Source: Candidatus Zhuqueibacterota bacterium (GTDB lineage Bacteria > KSB1 > UBA2214). From it: a stretch of 6,628 nucleotides of DNA. The notes below the pieces were generated by a model, which did not search any database, was not told the DNA's origin, and saw nothing but the letters and a program-made list of their open reading frames with translations. The stretch is taken from positions 1-6,628 of the forward strand of contig JAKJDB010000155.1 in NCBI GenBank assembly GCA_022706175.1. The letters are read 5' to 3'. Positions 1 to 5,834 of this stretch are shown here, one piece after another. The translations under genes were made by a program, and so were the position numbers. Each line of letters begins with the position of its first letter. The first letter of the stretch is position 1.

Positions 1-390
1 CCACTCATGGACGTAGACATCATACTGCGCGTCAACGCCGTAGAGCCGACCGGCTGTTTTCACCAACTGGAGAAAACGATAAACGCCCATGGAAAAATTG
101 GCGCTGTACACCATCGTCAGTCCGGGAAGGGCTCGCACCCGCTCGAGCTGGGCCAGCCAACCGGTAGTGCCTTCGACCACAGGCAGGGAAAGTGCCGCCG
201 CAGCGGTCAGATTGGCGATCACGGCATCGGCGCTGCTGAAATCGATCAACACGCGGGCGCCGGCCACCTCTGAATCCGCTTTCAATTCTGAACCCTGCTC
301 AAAGCGGACGCAGATCTCGTGCCCCAGCGTGGGCGCCAGGCGCTCCAACTCGTGCCCCATGCGGCCGCTGCCCAGCAAACCTATTTTCAT
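1..390 (-). CDS. dapB: 4-hydroxy-tetrahydrodipicolinate reductase, N-terminal part (cut by left edge)
   Basis: DapB reduces the dihydrodipicolinate precursor to tetrahydrodipicolinate with NAD(P)H in the cytoplasmic DAP/lysine pathway. The visible 130 residues hold the nucleotide-binding GSGRMG loop (7-12), DFS (50-52), EGTTGW (73-78) and SANFSMGV (96-103), in the order found in DapB. The reading reaches a HEW at the edge, just before the expected catalytic histidine region. Complete family members have roughly 240-270 residues, so about half is missing, including the substrate-binding domain. The ATG at 388-390 is preceded by GGAGGGCTATC, a strong Shine-Dalgarno sequence. It starts 14 bases after the aspartate kinase stop, so it is the third visible gene of the lysine operon and should be under the riboswitch upstream of the first gene. 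The family call is secure; only the truncation limits it. Confidence 0.95.
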   Translation of the reverse strand, partial: MKIGLLGSGRMGHELERLAPTLGHEICVRFEQGSELKADSEVAGARVLIDFSSADAVIANLTAAAALSLPVVEGTTGWLAQLERVRALPGLTMVYSANFSMGVYRFLQLVKTAGRLYGVDAQYDVYVHEW

Positions 391-404
391 GATAGCCCTC
401 CGAT

Positions 405-1793
405 TCAGTTTACGACAAAGATATTCGGATCCAGCGGACCGCTGAAAAACCGCTCATGCAGGGTCCGCACCACGACCGGCAGATCGCACTCATCCACCAC
501 AAAGCTGATGTTGATCTCCGACGCTCCCTGAGAGATCAGATGGATGGGGATGTCGCTCAGAATGGAAAAAATGAGTCCCGGCATGCCGGCGGTCCGCCGC
601 ATGCGCTGGCCGACCAGACAGATGATGGCCTTGTGGCTCTGCACCTCCAGCTGACTGAAATGGCTCAGATCACGCTGAATCTCCGCCAGCCGGTCCTTTT
701 GATCTATGGTCACGGATACGCTGACCTCGGAAGTGGTCACCAGATCCACACTGGTCTGATAGCGGTTAAAAATTTCAAAAATCGAGGACAGAAAGCCGTA
801 GGCCATGAGCATGCGTGTGGAGGTCACGGTCACCACCGTAATATCCTCTTTGTAGGCGATGGATTTCACTATGCACTCTGCGCTGTCGCTTTCTGTGGCT
901 TTGGGCGAGATCAGAGTGCCGTCCGCCTCCGGCCGCTGCGAGTTAAGCACCGAGACCGGAATGTTCTTGCCCACCGCCGGCAGCAAGCTGGCCGGATGCA
1001 GCACTTTGGCGCCAAAATACGCCAGCTCCGCTGCTTCCTGAAAGGTCATTTTGCGGATGCGTTTGGCTTCGGGAACCAGGGTGGGATCGGCGGTGAGCAC
1101 GCCGTCCACATCGGTCCAGATCTCCACCGCAGCCGCATCCAACATAGCGCCGATCAAAGTGGCGGAATAATCCGATCCTCCTCGTCCCAGGGTTGTAGTG
1201 CGGCCGCCGGCGTCGGCGCCGACAAACCCCTGCATCACCGGCACCACCGCACGGTTGAGCAAAGGCAACAGCTGTTTGCGCGCCTGCTCCCTGGCAGGTT
1301 CCCATTGCGGTTGTGCTTTGCCGAACTGCGAATCCGTGATCATCACCTGGCGGCTGTCGACCATGACCGAGTCCATGCCGCAAGAACATAAAAAACGGCT
1401 CAGGATATGGGCTGACAGCAGCTCGCCCAGGCTCAGCAACTCATCCGACGCCGGCTTGGGCGTGTAACCGGCCTGCATCATCGTCTCGACCAGCTTTTTC
1501 AGCTGCTCCTCCACCTCGAGAAGCAGCCTGCGCAGCCCGGCATCGTTCTCCAATCCCAACTGATGCAACAGGGTTCGATGCTGGGCCAAAAGATCGAGAA
1601 TCAGCTTGAACGCTTTTATTCGATCCCCTTGCGCAGCGGAACGACCGATGGCCACCAGCACGTCCGTGACCTGACCGATCGCTGACACGACCACAATCGG
1701 AGAGTGCGCCAATCGGCTTTGGATAATGCCGCCGACCCGGCGAATGGCCTCTGCCGAGCCCACGGATGTACCGCCGAATTTCAAAACCCGCAT
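405..1793 (-). CDS. lysC: Aspartate kinase, monofunctional LysC (AKIII) type with C-terminal ACT domains
   Basis: This 462-residue enzyme phosphorylates L-aspartate with ATP, the first step toward lysine/DAP, threonine and methionine. The kinase domain shows KFGGTS (5-10), SLGE (121-124), a glycine-rich TLGRGGSDYSA (201-211) and WTDVDGVLTADP (226-237). From about residue 313 there are two ACT-type regulatory domains. The stretch around 326-363 (MLMAYGFLSSIFEIF, then SVDLVTTSEVSVSVTID) closely resembles the lysine-sensing ACT domain of Escherichia coli LysC, which has 449 residues. No homoserine dehydrogenase domain follows, which excludes a ThrA/MetL fusion. The ATG at 1791-1793 has AGAGGTGAT just upstream, overlapping the end of the preceding gene, whose stop lies 6 bases before this start. 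Feedback inhibition by lysine is inferred from the ACT similarity; transcriptional control by lysine is inferred from the riboswitch. Confidence 0.97.
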   Translation of the reverse strand: MRVLKFGGTSVGSAEAIRRVGGIIQSRLAHSPIVVVSAIGQVTDVLVAIGRSAAQGDRIKAFKLILDLLAQHRTLLHQLGLENDAGLRRLLLEVEEQLKKLVETMMQAGYTPKPASDELLSLGELLSAHILSRFLCSCGMDSVMVDSRQVMITDSQFGKAQPQWEPAREQARKQLLPLLNRAVVPVMQGFVGADAGGRTTTLGRGGSDYSATLIGAMLDAAAVEIWTDVDGVLTADPTLVPEAKRIRKMTFQEAAELAYFGAKVLHPASLLPAVGKNIPVSVLNSQRPEADGTLISPKATESDSAECIVKSIAYKEDITVVTVTSTRMLMAYGFLSSIFEIFNRYQTSVDLVTTSEVSVSVTIDQKDRLAEIQRDLSHFSQLEVQSHKAIICLVGQRMRRTAGMPGLIFSILSDIPIHLISQGASEINISFVVDECDLPVVVRTLHERFFSGPLDPNIFVVN

Positions 1794-1799
1794 AAAAGA

Positions 1800-2798
1800 T
1801 CACCTCTTGGCTTGATACAGTAGATCGAGAGCCAATTTTTCATACAGATCACAGGCTGCGATGAGTTCGTCCACGCCGACCTGTTCGTCCTCACGATGTG
1901 CAAAATGAATGGAGCCGGGTCCCAGCATCAGAACGCGGGCCAGGGGGGCCAGATAGGCGGCATCAGAACCAAAGGCAACGGTTTTGACCGGATAGCCCGG
2001 CAGAGTGAACAGCCGCTGTGGTTGGGATGCGCTCAGCACCTCGACCCAAACCGCATCGTCTTTGGTCAGCTCCCATTGACGGCGAATCTCCTCCGGATCC
2101 GTGGCAAGCCGGAATATACCATCGGCCTGCGCGTGATCGGCTATGATGTTGGCGCCGCTGCCGCCTTGAATGCGGCCGATGTTCACCGTGGTCTTGCCGA
2201 ACTCGGCGTCCTCCCCCCAATCGTGGTGCAGCCAGGTGGAGAGGATTTGCGTCAGGTGATGGATGGCCGAGCTGCCGCGCTCCGGATAACCCGAATGGCC
2301 GCTGCGACCGCGGACGGTGATACGGAAGACCAGGGATCCCTTCTGATGGCTGACCAGATGATTGTCCGTTGGTTCACCGAGAATGATATACTCGCCGGTC
2401 ACACCGGACCGGGCCAGCATTTTAGCGCCGTCCGAATCGTGCTCTTCGCCGACGACCAACAAAAGGCCCACGTCGGCCGCCGGCCTGCGACGCAACCGCT
2501 CCACGGCGGACAACATCGCCCACAGGCTGCCCTTGGCGTCGCAAGCGCCGCGGCCATAGATGCGCCCGTGCTCTTGGCGAAAACGGACAAAAGGTTCCAC
2601 AGTGTCCAGGTGGGTGCAGAACCACACGACCGGCGAAGGGCAGGCCCGCACGATGAGGTTAAAGCGCTCTGCGCCGACATCCTGCCGTTCCACCTGATAG
2701 CCGCGTTGCATCAGCCATTGGCATAGCCAGTGGCCGAGCGCCGGTTCACGGCCGGTGCAGGAGTCGATATCGATCAGAGTCTTGAGCAAATCAAACAT
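1800..2798 (-). CDS. M20-family deacylase (ArgE/DapE type), probably the DAP-pathway desuccinylase or deacetylase
   Basis: This 332-residue protein is a zinc-dependent amidohydrolase of the M20 family, expected to remove an N-acyl group from an amino-acid intermediate in the cytoplasm. Visible features are THLDTV (62-67, metal ligand H63 and D65), GRGACDAKG (82-90, ligand D87), GEE (117-119, catalytic base E118 and ligand E119), GEPT (141-144, ligand E142), the dimerisation/lid region RGRSGHSGYPERGS (163-176) and GPGSIHFAHREDE (293-305, last ligand H301). The GEPT and GPGS..AH..DE forms look more like ArgE than classical DapE. Position argues the other way: it is the first gene after a lysine riboswitch, directly before lysC and dapB, so a role in the DAP branch (succinyl- or acetyl-DAP deacylation) is the best inference. 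It is slightly short for the family (about 375). The ATG at 2796-2798 has no purine-rich ribosome site; the bases before it read TACCTCCATC. No upstream in-frame start is better. Confidence 0.85.
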   Translation of the reverse strand: MFDLLKTLIDIDSCTGREPALGHWLCQWLMQRGYQVERQDVGAERFNLIVRACPSPVVWFCTHLDTVEPFVRFRQEHGRIYGRGACDAKGSLWAMLSAVERLRRRPAADVGLLLVVGEEHDSDGAKMLARSGVTGEYIILGEPTDNHLVSHQKGSLVFRITVRGRSGHSGYPERGSSAIHHLTQILSTWLHHDWGEDAEFGKTTVNIGRIQGGSGANIIADHAQADGIFRLATDPEEIRRQWELTKDDAVWVEVLSASQPQRLFTLPGYPVKTVAFGSDAAYLAPLARVLMLGPGSIHFAHREDEQVGVDELIAACDLYEKLALDLLYQAKR

Positions 2799-2848
2799 GA
2801 TGGAGGTACAACCGCAGATGGGTGGAGAGCAACGACGCCGAGGCAGGC

Positions 2849-2887
2849 AAAAAAAACGATCAGACGGGAAAAAGCCGCGTCGGATCG
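2849..2887 (-). terminator. Intrinsic terminator (expression platform of the lysine riboswitch)
   Basis: On the minus strand CGATCCGACGCGG (2887-2875) pairs with CCCGTCTGATCG (2868-2857): a 5-bp CGATC/GATCG base, one mismatch, a GACG/CGTC block, a bulged C and two G-C pairs around a CTTTTT loop. Eight T's follow immediately (2856-2849). It lies 26 bases after the riboswitch P1 helix and 50 bases before the M20 gene start, so termination here would shut off the whole lysine operon. An alternative hairpin, GAGAG (2928-2924) with CTCTC (2896-2892) plus ACTG (2917-2914) with CAGT (2900-2897), would break the 3' side of P1/P5. It is a candidate switching partner, but I could not find a clear antiterminator that also captures the terminator arm. 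Confidence 0.9.
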
Positions 2888-2913
2888 ATCTGAGAGACTG
2901 GCCTTCAACACGT

Positions 2914-3092
2914 CAGTTAATAGCTCTCCACGGATGAGATTCCGTGACAGTACGGCGGCTTTTTACACGCCGTCCCAATGGCCGCGGTGTGGTTCCTCGC
3001 CATTTCGGCCCCTTTCCCTCACGACCGGTCGTATCTCGATTCCACACATCGAACGACCGATCGTTCTTGATCGGGGCGCCTCTAATTAACTG
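2914..3092 (-). promoter_or_regulatory. Lysine riboswitch (L box) aptamer
   Basis: This five-helix aptamer of about 179 nt binds free lysine and controls the operon that follows. P1 is CAGTTAAT (3092-3085) with ATTAACTG (2921-2914), a perfect 8 bp. It is followed by the conserved AGAGGCGC. P2 has a lower stem of GCCCC (3077-3073) with GGGGC (3012-3008) and an upper hairpin of CGGTCGT/ACGACCG and TCGAT/ATCGA closing the loop GTGTGGA (3047-3041). P3 is AATGGC/GCCATT (3004-2999 with 2982-2977) and its loop carries CCACAC (2992-2987), exactly complementary to GTGTGG of the P2 loop. P4 is ACGGCG/CGCCGT (2973-2968 with 2957-2952). P5 is CACGG/CCGTG, within the conserved CTGTCACGG and CCGTGGAGAGC. 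GGGGCCGAAA before P3 also matches the class. One deviation is that the internal-loop AGTA seen in several family members is replaced here by AAGAACGA. Confidence 0.97.
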
Positions 3093-3106
3093 GGTGGTTA
3101 CACTTT

Positions 3107-3135
3107 TATTTATGAAAAGCTGCGGAGAAAAGCAA
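3107..3135 (-). promoter_or_regulatory. Possible promoter for the lysine operon
   Basis: The 59 bases between the end of the AAA+ gene and the riboswitch are A/T-rich and should hold the leader promoter. The best pair I can draw on the minus strand is TTGCTT (3135-3130), a 17-base spacer, and TAAATA (3112-3107). Both boxes match the sigma70 consensus only partly (three of six each). A start near 3100 would put the riboswitch at the very 5' end of the transcript, as is usual. Read-through from the upstream three-gene unit is an alternative, since I see no terminator between the AAA+ gene and the aptamer. Confidence 0.3.
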
Positions 3136-3151
3136 GTGTTTTTTTCTCTCG

Positions 3152-4105
3152 CTAATTGCCGTAGACAAAATCCTGTTTGCGGATGCCCAGTTTTTTCATC
3201 TTGAACCGCAGGTTGGGCTCCGAGATGTTCAGCACCTGCGCGGCGCGCGACTGGTTGCCGGCAAATTTGCGCAGGGCGCGTTCGATCAGCTCTTTTTCCA
3301 GTTTGGCCACGGCGATGCCCAGACTCTGCAGCTCCAGCCGGCTGAATTGCTGCTGATCGTTGAAGAAGGGAAGCGCCTGCGGCAACAGCTCGGTCTCCGG
3401 CGAGGCGAGGACCAGACTGCGCACCACATTTTCCAGCTCTTTGACATTGCCAGGCCATTCGTATTTGAGCATCTGATTAAAGATCTCAAAGTTGATCGGC
3501 GGAACCGGCCTGCCGAGATCATGGCAGATCTGCTTGAGATAGTGTTCAAAGAGAACCGGGATGTCCTGGCGACGATCCTTCAGGGCAGGCACCCGGATCG
3601 TCAATTCGGACAGGGAGAGAAACAGCTCGGCGGAGATGGCCTGCTGTCGCGCGTCGGTGTGAATGCGCGTCGAAGTGGTGCTGATCAGACGGAAATTCAT
3701 CTGCACCGGATGGTCCAGCGTCCAGTAGCCGCGCCGGGCAAAGGCCATCAATTTCTTCTGCGAATCGACCGTCAATTGATCGACGTTCTCGACGATCATC
3801 AAGCCTTTCAGGACGTTCAGCGACGCCCCCTCTTTTAGCTGCGGCCGGATCTGCGTCGTCACCTCCTGATCAAACGCGGCGTTCAATTTCGCCGCATCGG
3901 TTTCAATCAGACAGCCGCCGGCCAGCGGGCTCATCTCGAAGACCATGCGCGCGATGGTCAGCTTCTCGGTGCCGCTGTCGCCGACGATGAGCAGGTGCTG
4001 TTGGCTATTAGCCAGCGCCGTCAGCGACTTGCGAATCTGATCCATCTCTGGAGAATTTCCAATAAGCCGTTCATCCTGAACCGTTTGATTGCGACCGCTT
4101 TTCAT
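3152..4105 (-). CDS. Sigma54-activator-like AAA+ regulator with Fis-type HTH, catalytic motifs degenerate
   Basis: This 317-residue cytoplasmic protein has the layout of an NtrC-family AAA+ domain (about 13-235) plus a C-terminal Fis helix-turn-helix (about 268-309), with no N-terminal receiver or sensor domain. It opens with the typical LIGNSPEMDQI (14-24) and keeps the sensor II segment YEWPGNVKELENVV (215-228). Its catalytic parts are altered. Walker A reads GDSGTEKL (42-49) instead of GESGTGKE. Walker B reads GLMIVENVDQL (101-111) with no DE pair. No GAFTGA loop is present between them. The arginine-finger region reads AISAELFLSLSEL where family members have FRxDLYYRL. ATP hydrolysis and sigma54 contact are therefore unlikely. 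The HTH (NQSRAAQVLNISEPNLRFKMKKLGI) looks intact, so it may act as a DNA-binding regulator without ATPase activity. The start at 4103-4105 has AAGGGGCG upstream. It follows the membrane-protein gene by 26 bases. Confidence 0.9.
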   Translation of the reverse strand: MKSGRNQTVQDERLIGNSPEMDQIRKSLTALANSQQHLLIVGDSGTEKLTIARMVFEMSPLAGGCLIETDAAKLNAAFDQEVTTQIRPQLKEGASLNVLKGLMIVENVDQLTVDSQKKLMAFARRGYWTLDHPVQMNFRLISTTSTRIHTDARQQAISAELFLSLSELTIRVPALKDRRQDIPVLFEHYLKQICHDLGRPVPPINFEIFNQMLKYEWPGNVKELENVVRSLVLASPETELLPQALPFFNDQQQFSRLELQSLGIAVAKLEKELIERALRKFAGNQSRAAQVLNISEPNLRFKMKKLGIRKQDFVYGN

Positions 4106-4131
4106 AGACTTCGCCCCTTTCCTTAATGTCT

Positions 4132-5220
4132 CTATTTGATGAATTTTTTATTCAAGATCTGTCCGCCCTGGTAGGTCGAATAGATAAAATAGTAATAGAT
4201 ATTCCAAACCAGCGCGATCACCAGGAGCATCATAAAAAGTTTGATCGTGACATAAAAGGATTTTGCCAGGCCGGAGATCAGCACCAGGCCTAATCCAAAG
4301 CAGAGCTGAAACAGAATGTTTTGACTGCTGACGGTCGTCTTGATCAACTCGACGATGACATCCCGGTTCTGGTTCTTCAGGACCACGGGGGTGGAGATGC
4401 CATAGTGCGGGTTGAACATGAATTCCTCGCGCAGCGCATGCTCCGGAGAGAACAGCGAGATCAATCTCAGGAAAAAAGCCGACAGCAGAATCAACAGACA
4501 CAACATGGCAAAATACTGATCCAGTCCGTAGACATTCAGCTGATAGAAAGAGACCAGGATATCGATGACATCGCAGACGATGCTGAGCAGCAATCCGATG
4601 ACCAGAGAATGAAGAAAAGCGCCGTTGGGACGTTGTGTGAACAGCAGGACCGCGCAGTAGAGAAGGAGGAGGAGGATAATGGCCGCATCCAGCCGCAGGA
4701 TGTGCGGCAGAATGCCGGGGGGACCGGCTTTGAAAGGAAACCGGCTGACGGTGAATGCCTGATGCCAAAAGTCCGCGTTCACTGCCACCGCCGCCGCCAC
4801 GGACAGGGCGTAATTCACACCCCTGGGCCAGCGCCAAAAAAGATATCGGAGCGTGAGGAAACACGCTCCGATCAACAACAGAGTATAAAAGACCGCCCAA
4901 TTGTAAAAAGAGAGATAGTAGCTGAGAATGGTGCTGCCGAAGAGGCCCTGCTTTCCGGTGAACGGAATGATCAGACCCGCTGCGGTGAACAGAAAGGTGA
5001 AACCGAAATGACCGTACACATCCCGGAACAGGCGATCCCGCCCCACGATGTACAGAGCGACCACGCCCAAAAGGAAATACAAGGAAAAATTAACCCAACT
5101 CATAAAAGGACGTGGTTCGTGCGGCAAGTAGTACAGGAGATTGAGGCTTCCTAAAAACAAAAGCCACAGAGCCAGCGCCCTTTTGATGATTTGCGTAAGC
5201 GTTAACGAAGACCCGAGCAT
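4132..5220 (-). CDS. Uncharacterised multi-pass membrane protein (about ten segments)
   Basis: I do not recognise this 362-residue protein. By hydrophobicity it has about ten membrane segments, near residues 11-31, 41-59, 71-88, 104-128, 135-150 (weak), 173-194, 203-225, 235-257, 302-321 and 325-347. The only long polar stretch is at about 258-300, between segments 8 and 9. It is moderately charged and contains HALREEFMFNPHYG and KNQNRDVIVELIKTT; it could be a cytoplasmic linker or docking loop. No kinase, transporter or enzyme signature is visible. Charged residues inside or at the edge of membrane segments (for example D178 and CDVID at 216-220) could be functional. The gene is second in a minus-strand trio, 19 bases after the small membrane-anchored protein and 26 before the AAA+/Fis regulator. 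Only a weak GAGAAA precedes the ATG at 5218-5220, so translation may depend on the upstream gene. Confidence 0.85.
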   Translation of the reverse strand: MLGSSLTLTQIIKRALALWLLFLGSLNLLYYLPHEPRPFMSWVNFSLYFLLGVVALYIVGRDRLFRDVYGHFGFTFLFTAAGLIIPFTGKQGLFGSTILSYYLSFYNWAVFYTLLLIGACFLTLRYLFWRWPRGVNYALSVAAAVAVNADFWHQAFTVSRFPFKAGPPGILPHILRLDAAIILLLLLYCAVLLFTQRPNGAFLHSLVIGLLLSIVCDVIDILVSFYQLNVYGLDQYFAMLCLLILLSAFFLRLISLFSPEHALREEFMFNPHYGISTPVVLKNQNRDVIVELIKTTVSSQNILFQLCFGLGLVLISGLAKSFYVTIKLFMMLLVIALVWNIYYYFIYSTYQGGQILNKKFIK

Positions 5221-5239
5221 TTTCTCAGTGCAGTTCCGT

Positions 5240-5500
5240 TCAATTTAGAGTGTCCGGCGGCGGCGGCAGCGGATTGGGATTGATGGTTCTGATCAAGGCG
5301 TTCGCCCGGGCTGCCTCCTCCTCGTCCTCAGTAATAATAATTATCTTTTCTTCGCCAAATTTAGCATCATTTTGGATTAAAACAAGCGTTTTTTCTGTGT
5401 CCTGGTCTGAGGAATAGATATCGTTGACAACGATCAAACTAAAAAAAAACAAGATCCCCAAAAAAGCCGAAATCAACATCTTCTTCGCGTTGCGGTTCAT
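5240..5500 (-). CDS. Small membrane-anchored or exported protein, 86 residues, unknown function
   Basis: No family is recognised. The N-terminus is basic (MNRNAKK) and is followed by one hydrophobic segment (8-26, MLISAFLGILFFFSLIVVN). No convincing signal-peptidase site follows, so a type II signal anchor with the rest outside the cytoplasm is more likely than a cleaved protein. The remainder is small and polar. It contains a beta-prone KTLVLIQNDAKFGEEKIIIITE (37-58), an acidic EDEEEAARANALIR run (58-71) and a proline-rich tail (NPNPLPPPPDTLN). The ATG at 5498-5500 has AGGAG six bases upstream and lies 62 bases downstream of a good promoter, which supports a real gene despite its size. It is the first gene of the unit with the multi-pass membrane protein and the degenerate AAA+ regulator, so a shared envelope function is plausible but unproven. 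Confidence 0.75.
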   Translation of the reverse strand: MNRNAKKMLISAFLGILFFFSLIVVNDIYSSDQDTEKTLVLIQNDAKFGEEKIIIITEDEEEAARANALIRTINPNPLPPPPDTLN

Positions 5501-5561
5501 CTTAGGCTCCTGTCAATTGGATGAGTGGTTTTTGATTAGCTGTGGTATTCGGGTCTTGGTT

Positions 5562-5590
5562 ATCATACGCAAAAAATGGCGAAAAAACAA
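5562..5590 (-). promoter_or_regulatory. Sigma70-type promoter for the small-protein/membrane-protein/AAA+ unit
   Basis: On the minus strand TTGTTT (5590-5585) is separated by exactly 17 bases from TATGAT (5567-5562), which matches the -10 consensus at five of six positions. A start near 5555 gives a leader of about 55 bases before the ATG, containing the AGGAG ribosome site. A TGGCGAAAA box (5577-5585) lies on the spacer and the -35, so a protein bound there could affect this promoter. Confidence 0.65.
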
Positions 5591-5727
5591 CAAAATTTTC
5601 GCTTCAGTCTTCACCCCCTCAGCCCATGCGCGAGCAGCCGCAGCCCGCTCAGCGGCCGGATCGCTGTTTTTGGCGGAAAACGGATTGAATAATAGTACCG
5701 CCATCACTGAATTTTGGCGAAAATCGG
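5577..5727. repeat. Three related TGGCG(n)AAAA boxes in the divergent intergenic region
   Basis: The plus strand carries TGGCGAAAA at 5577-5585 and two longer relatives at 5667-5683 (TTTTTGGCGGAAAACGG) and 5711-5727 (ATTTTGGCGAAAATCGG), which agree at 14 of 17 positions and start 44 bases apart. The core TTTTGGCGAAAA is a near palindrome (10 of 12 positions symmetrical). A related reverse form, AAAATTTTCGC, lies at 5592-5602. All sit between two divergent promoters, so they could be operators, perhaps for the Fis-type regulator of the adjacent unit. Chance similarity in an A/T-rich spacer cannot be excluded. The rest of 5600-5760 shows no gene and no convincing hairpin. Confidence 0.4.
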
Positions 5728-5775
5728 CCGACTTTTTCTGACCCTTTCGCCCGGGCAGGAAACAAGAGAATCTGT

Positions 5776-5806
5776 TTTGTTTATTGCGAATTCTTTGCTA
5801 TCTTTA
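5776..5806 (+). promoter_or_regulatory. Promoter for the PurF-like gene, Bacteroidota-like spacing
   Basis: TTTG (5776-5779), a 19-base spacer and TATCTTTA (5799-5806) closely match the -33 TTTG / -7 TAnnTTTG pattern described for Bacteroidota (one mismatch, the last base). The same bases can be read as a weaker sigma70 pair, TTGTTT (5777-5782), N16, TATCTT (5799-5804). A start near 5813 would leave a leader of about 22 bases that includes the AAGGAG ribosome site at 5821-5826. Confidence 0.5.
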
Positions 5807-5834
5807 TTTTATTTTTGAGAAAGGAGCAGCCAGC

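Noticed and set aside
456..1391. Long plus-strand open frame (311 codons) opposite lysC
   Set aside because: It is the antisense of a clearly conserved aspartate kinase. Its product is rich in His, Gln and Arg with no recognisable motif, as expected of a G+C-rich shadow frame.
1896..2726. Plus-strand open frame (276 codons) opposite the M20 gene
   Set aside because: The minus strand carries the complete set of M20 metal ligands; the plus frame has no motif and no ribosome site.
3101..3145. Possible plus-strand terminator: CACTT/AAGTG arms followed by seven T's
   Set aside because: The stem is only five A/T-rich pairs with a long unpaired interior, and no plus-strand gene ends here. The T's are part of the A/T-rich leader promoter region.
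2913..3458. Minus-strand open frame (181 codons) overlapping the end of the AAA+ gene and the riboswitch
   Set aside because: It runs out of frame through the conserved Fis domain and then through the structured RNA; no protein motif is visible.
4321..5154. Plus-strand open frame (277 codons) opposite the membrane protein
   Set aside because: Its product is dominated by Gln, Asp, Glu and Arg, the mirror of hydrophobic codons on the other strand. The minus frame has regular membrane segments.
5424..5741. Open frames on both strands in the divergent spacer (5424-5741 plus, 5513-5707 minus)
   Set aside because: They cross the promoter elements and the start of the small-protein gene, have no good ribosome site and have low-complexity products.
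5749..5756. Perfect 8-bp palindrome GCCCGGGC
   Set aside because: It is isolated, short and G+C-rich, with no second copy in the window; it is not enough to call a site.
5810..5817. TATTTTTG, an exact match to the Bacteroidota -7 box
   Set aside because: A start from here would fall at about 5824, inside the ribosome site, and no TTTG lies at a suitable distance upstream. The site at 5799-5806 fits better.
5501..5834. Sigma54 -24/-12 promoter, sought because of the NtrC-like neighbour
   Set aside because: The TGGC occurrences are not followed by TTGC at the required spacing, and the neighbour lacks the motifs needed to act on sigma54.
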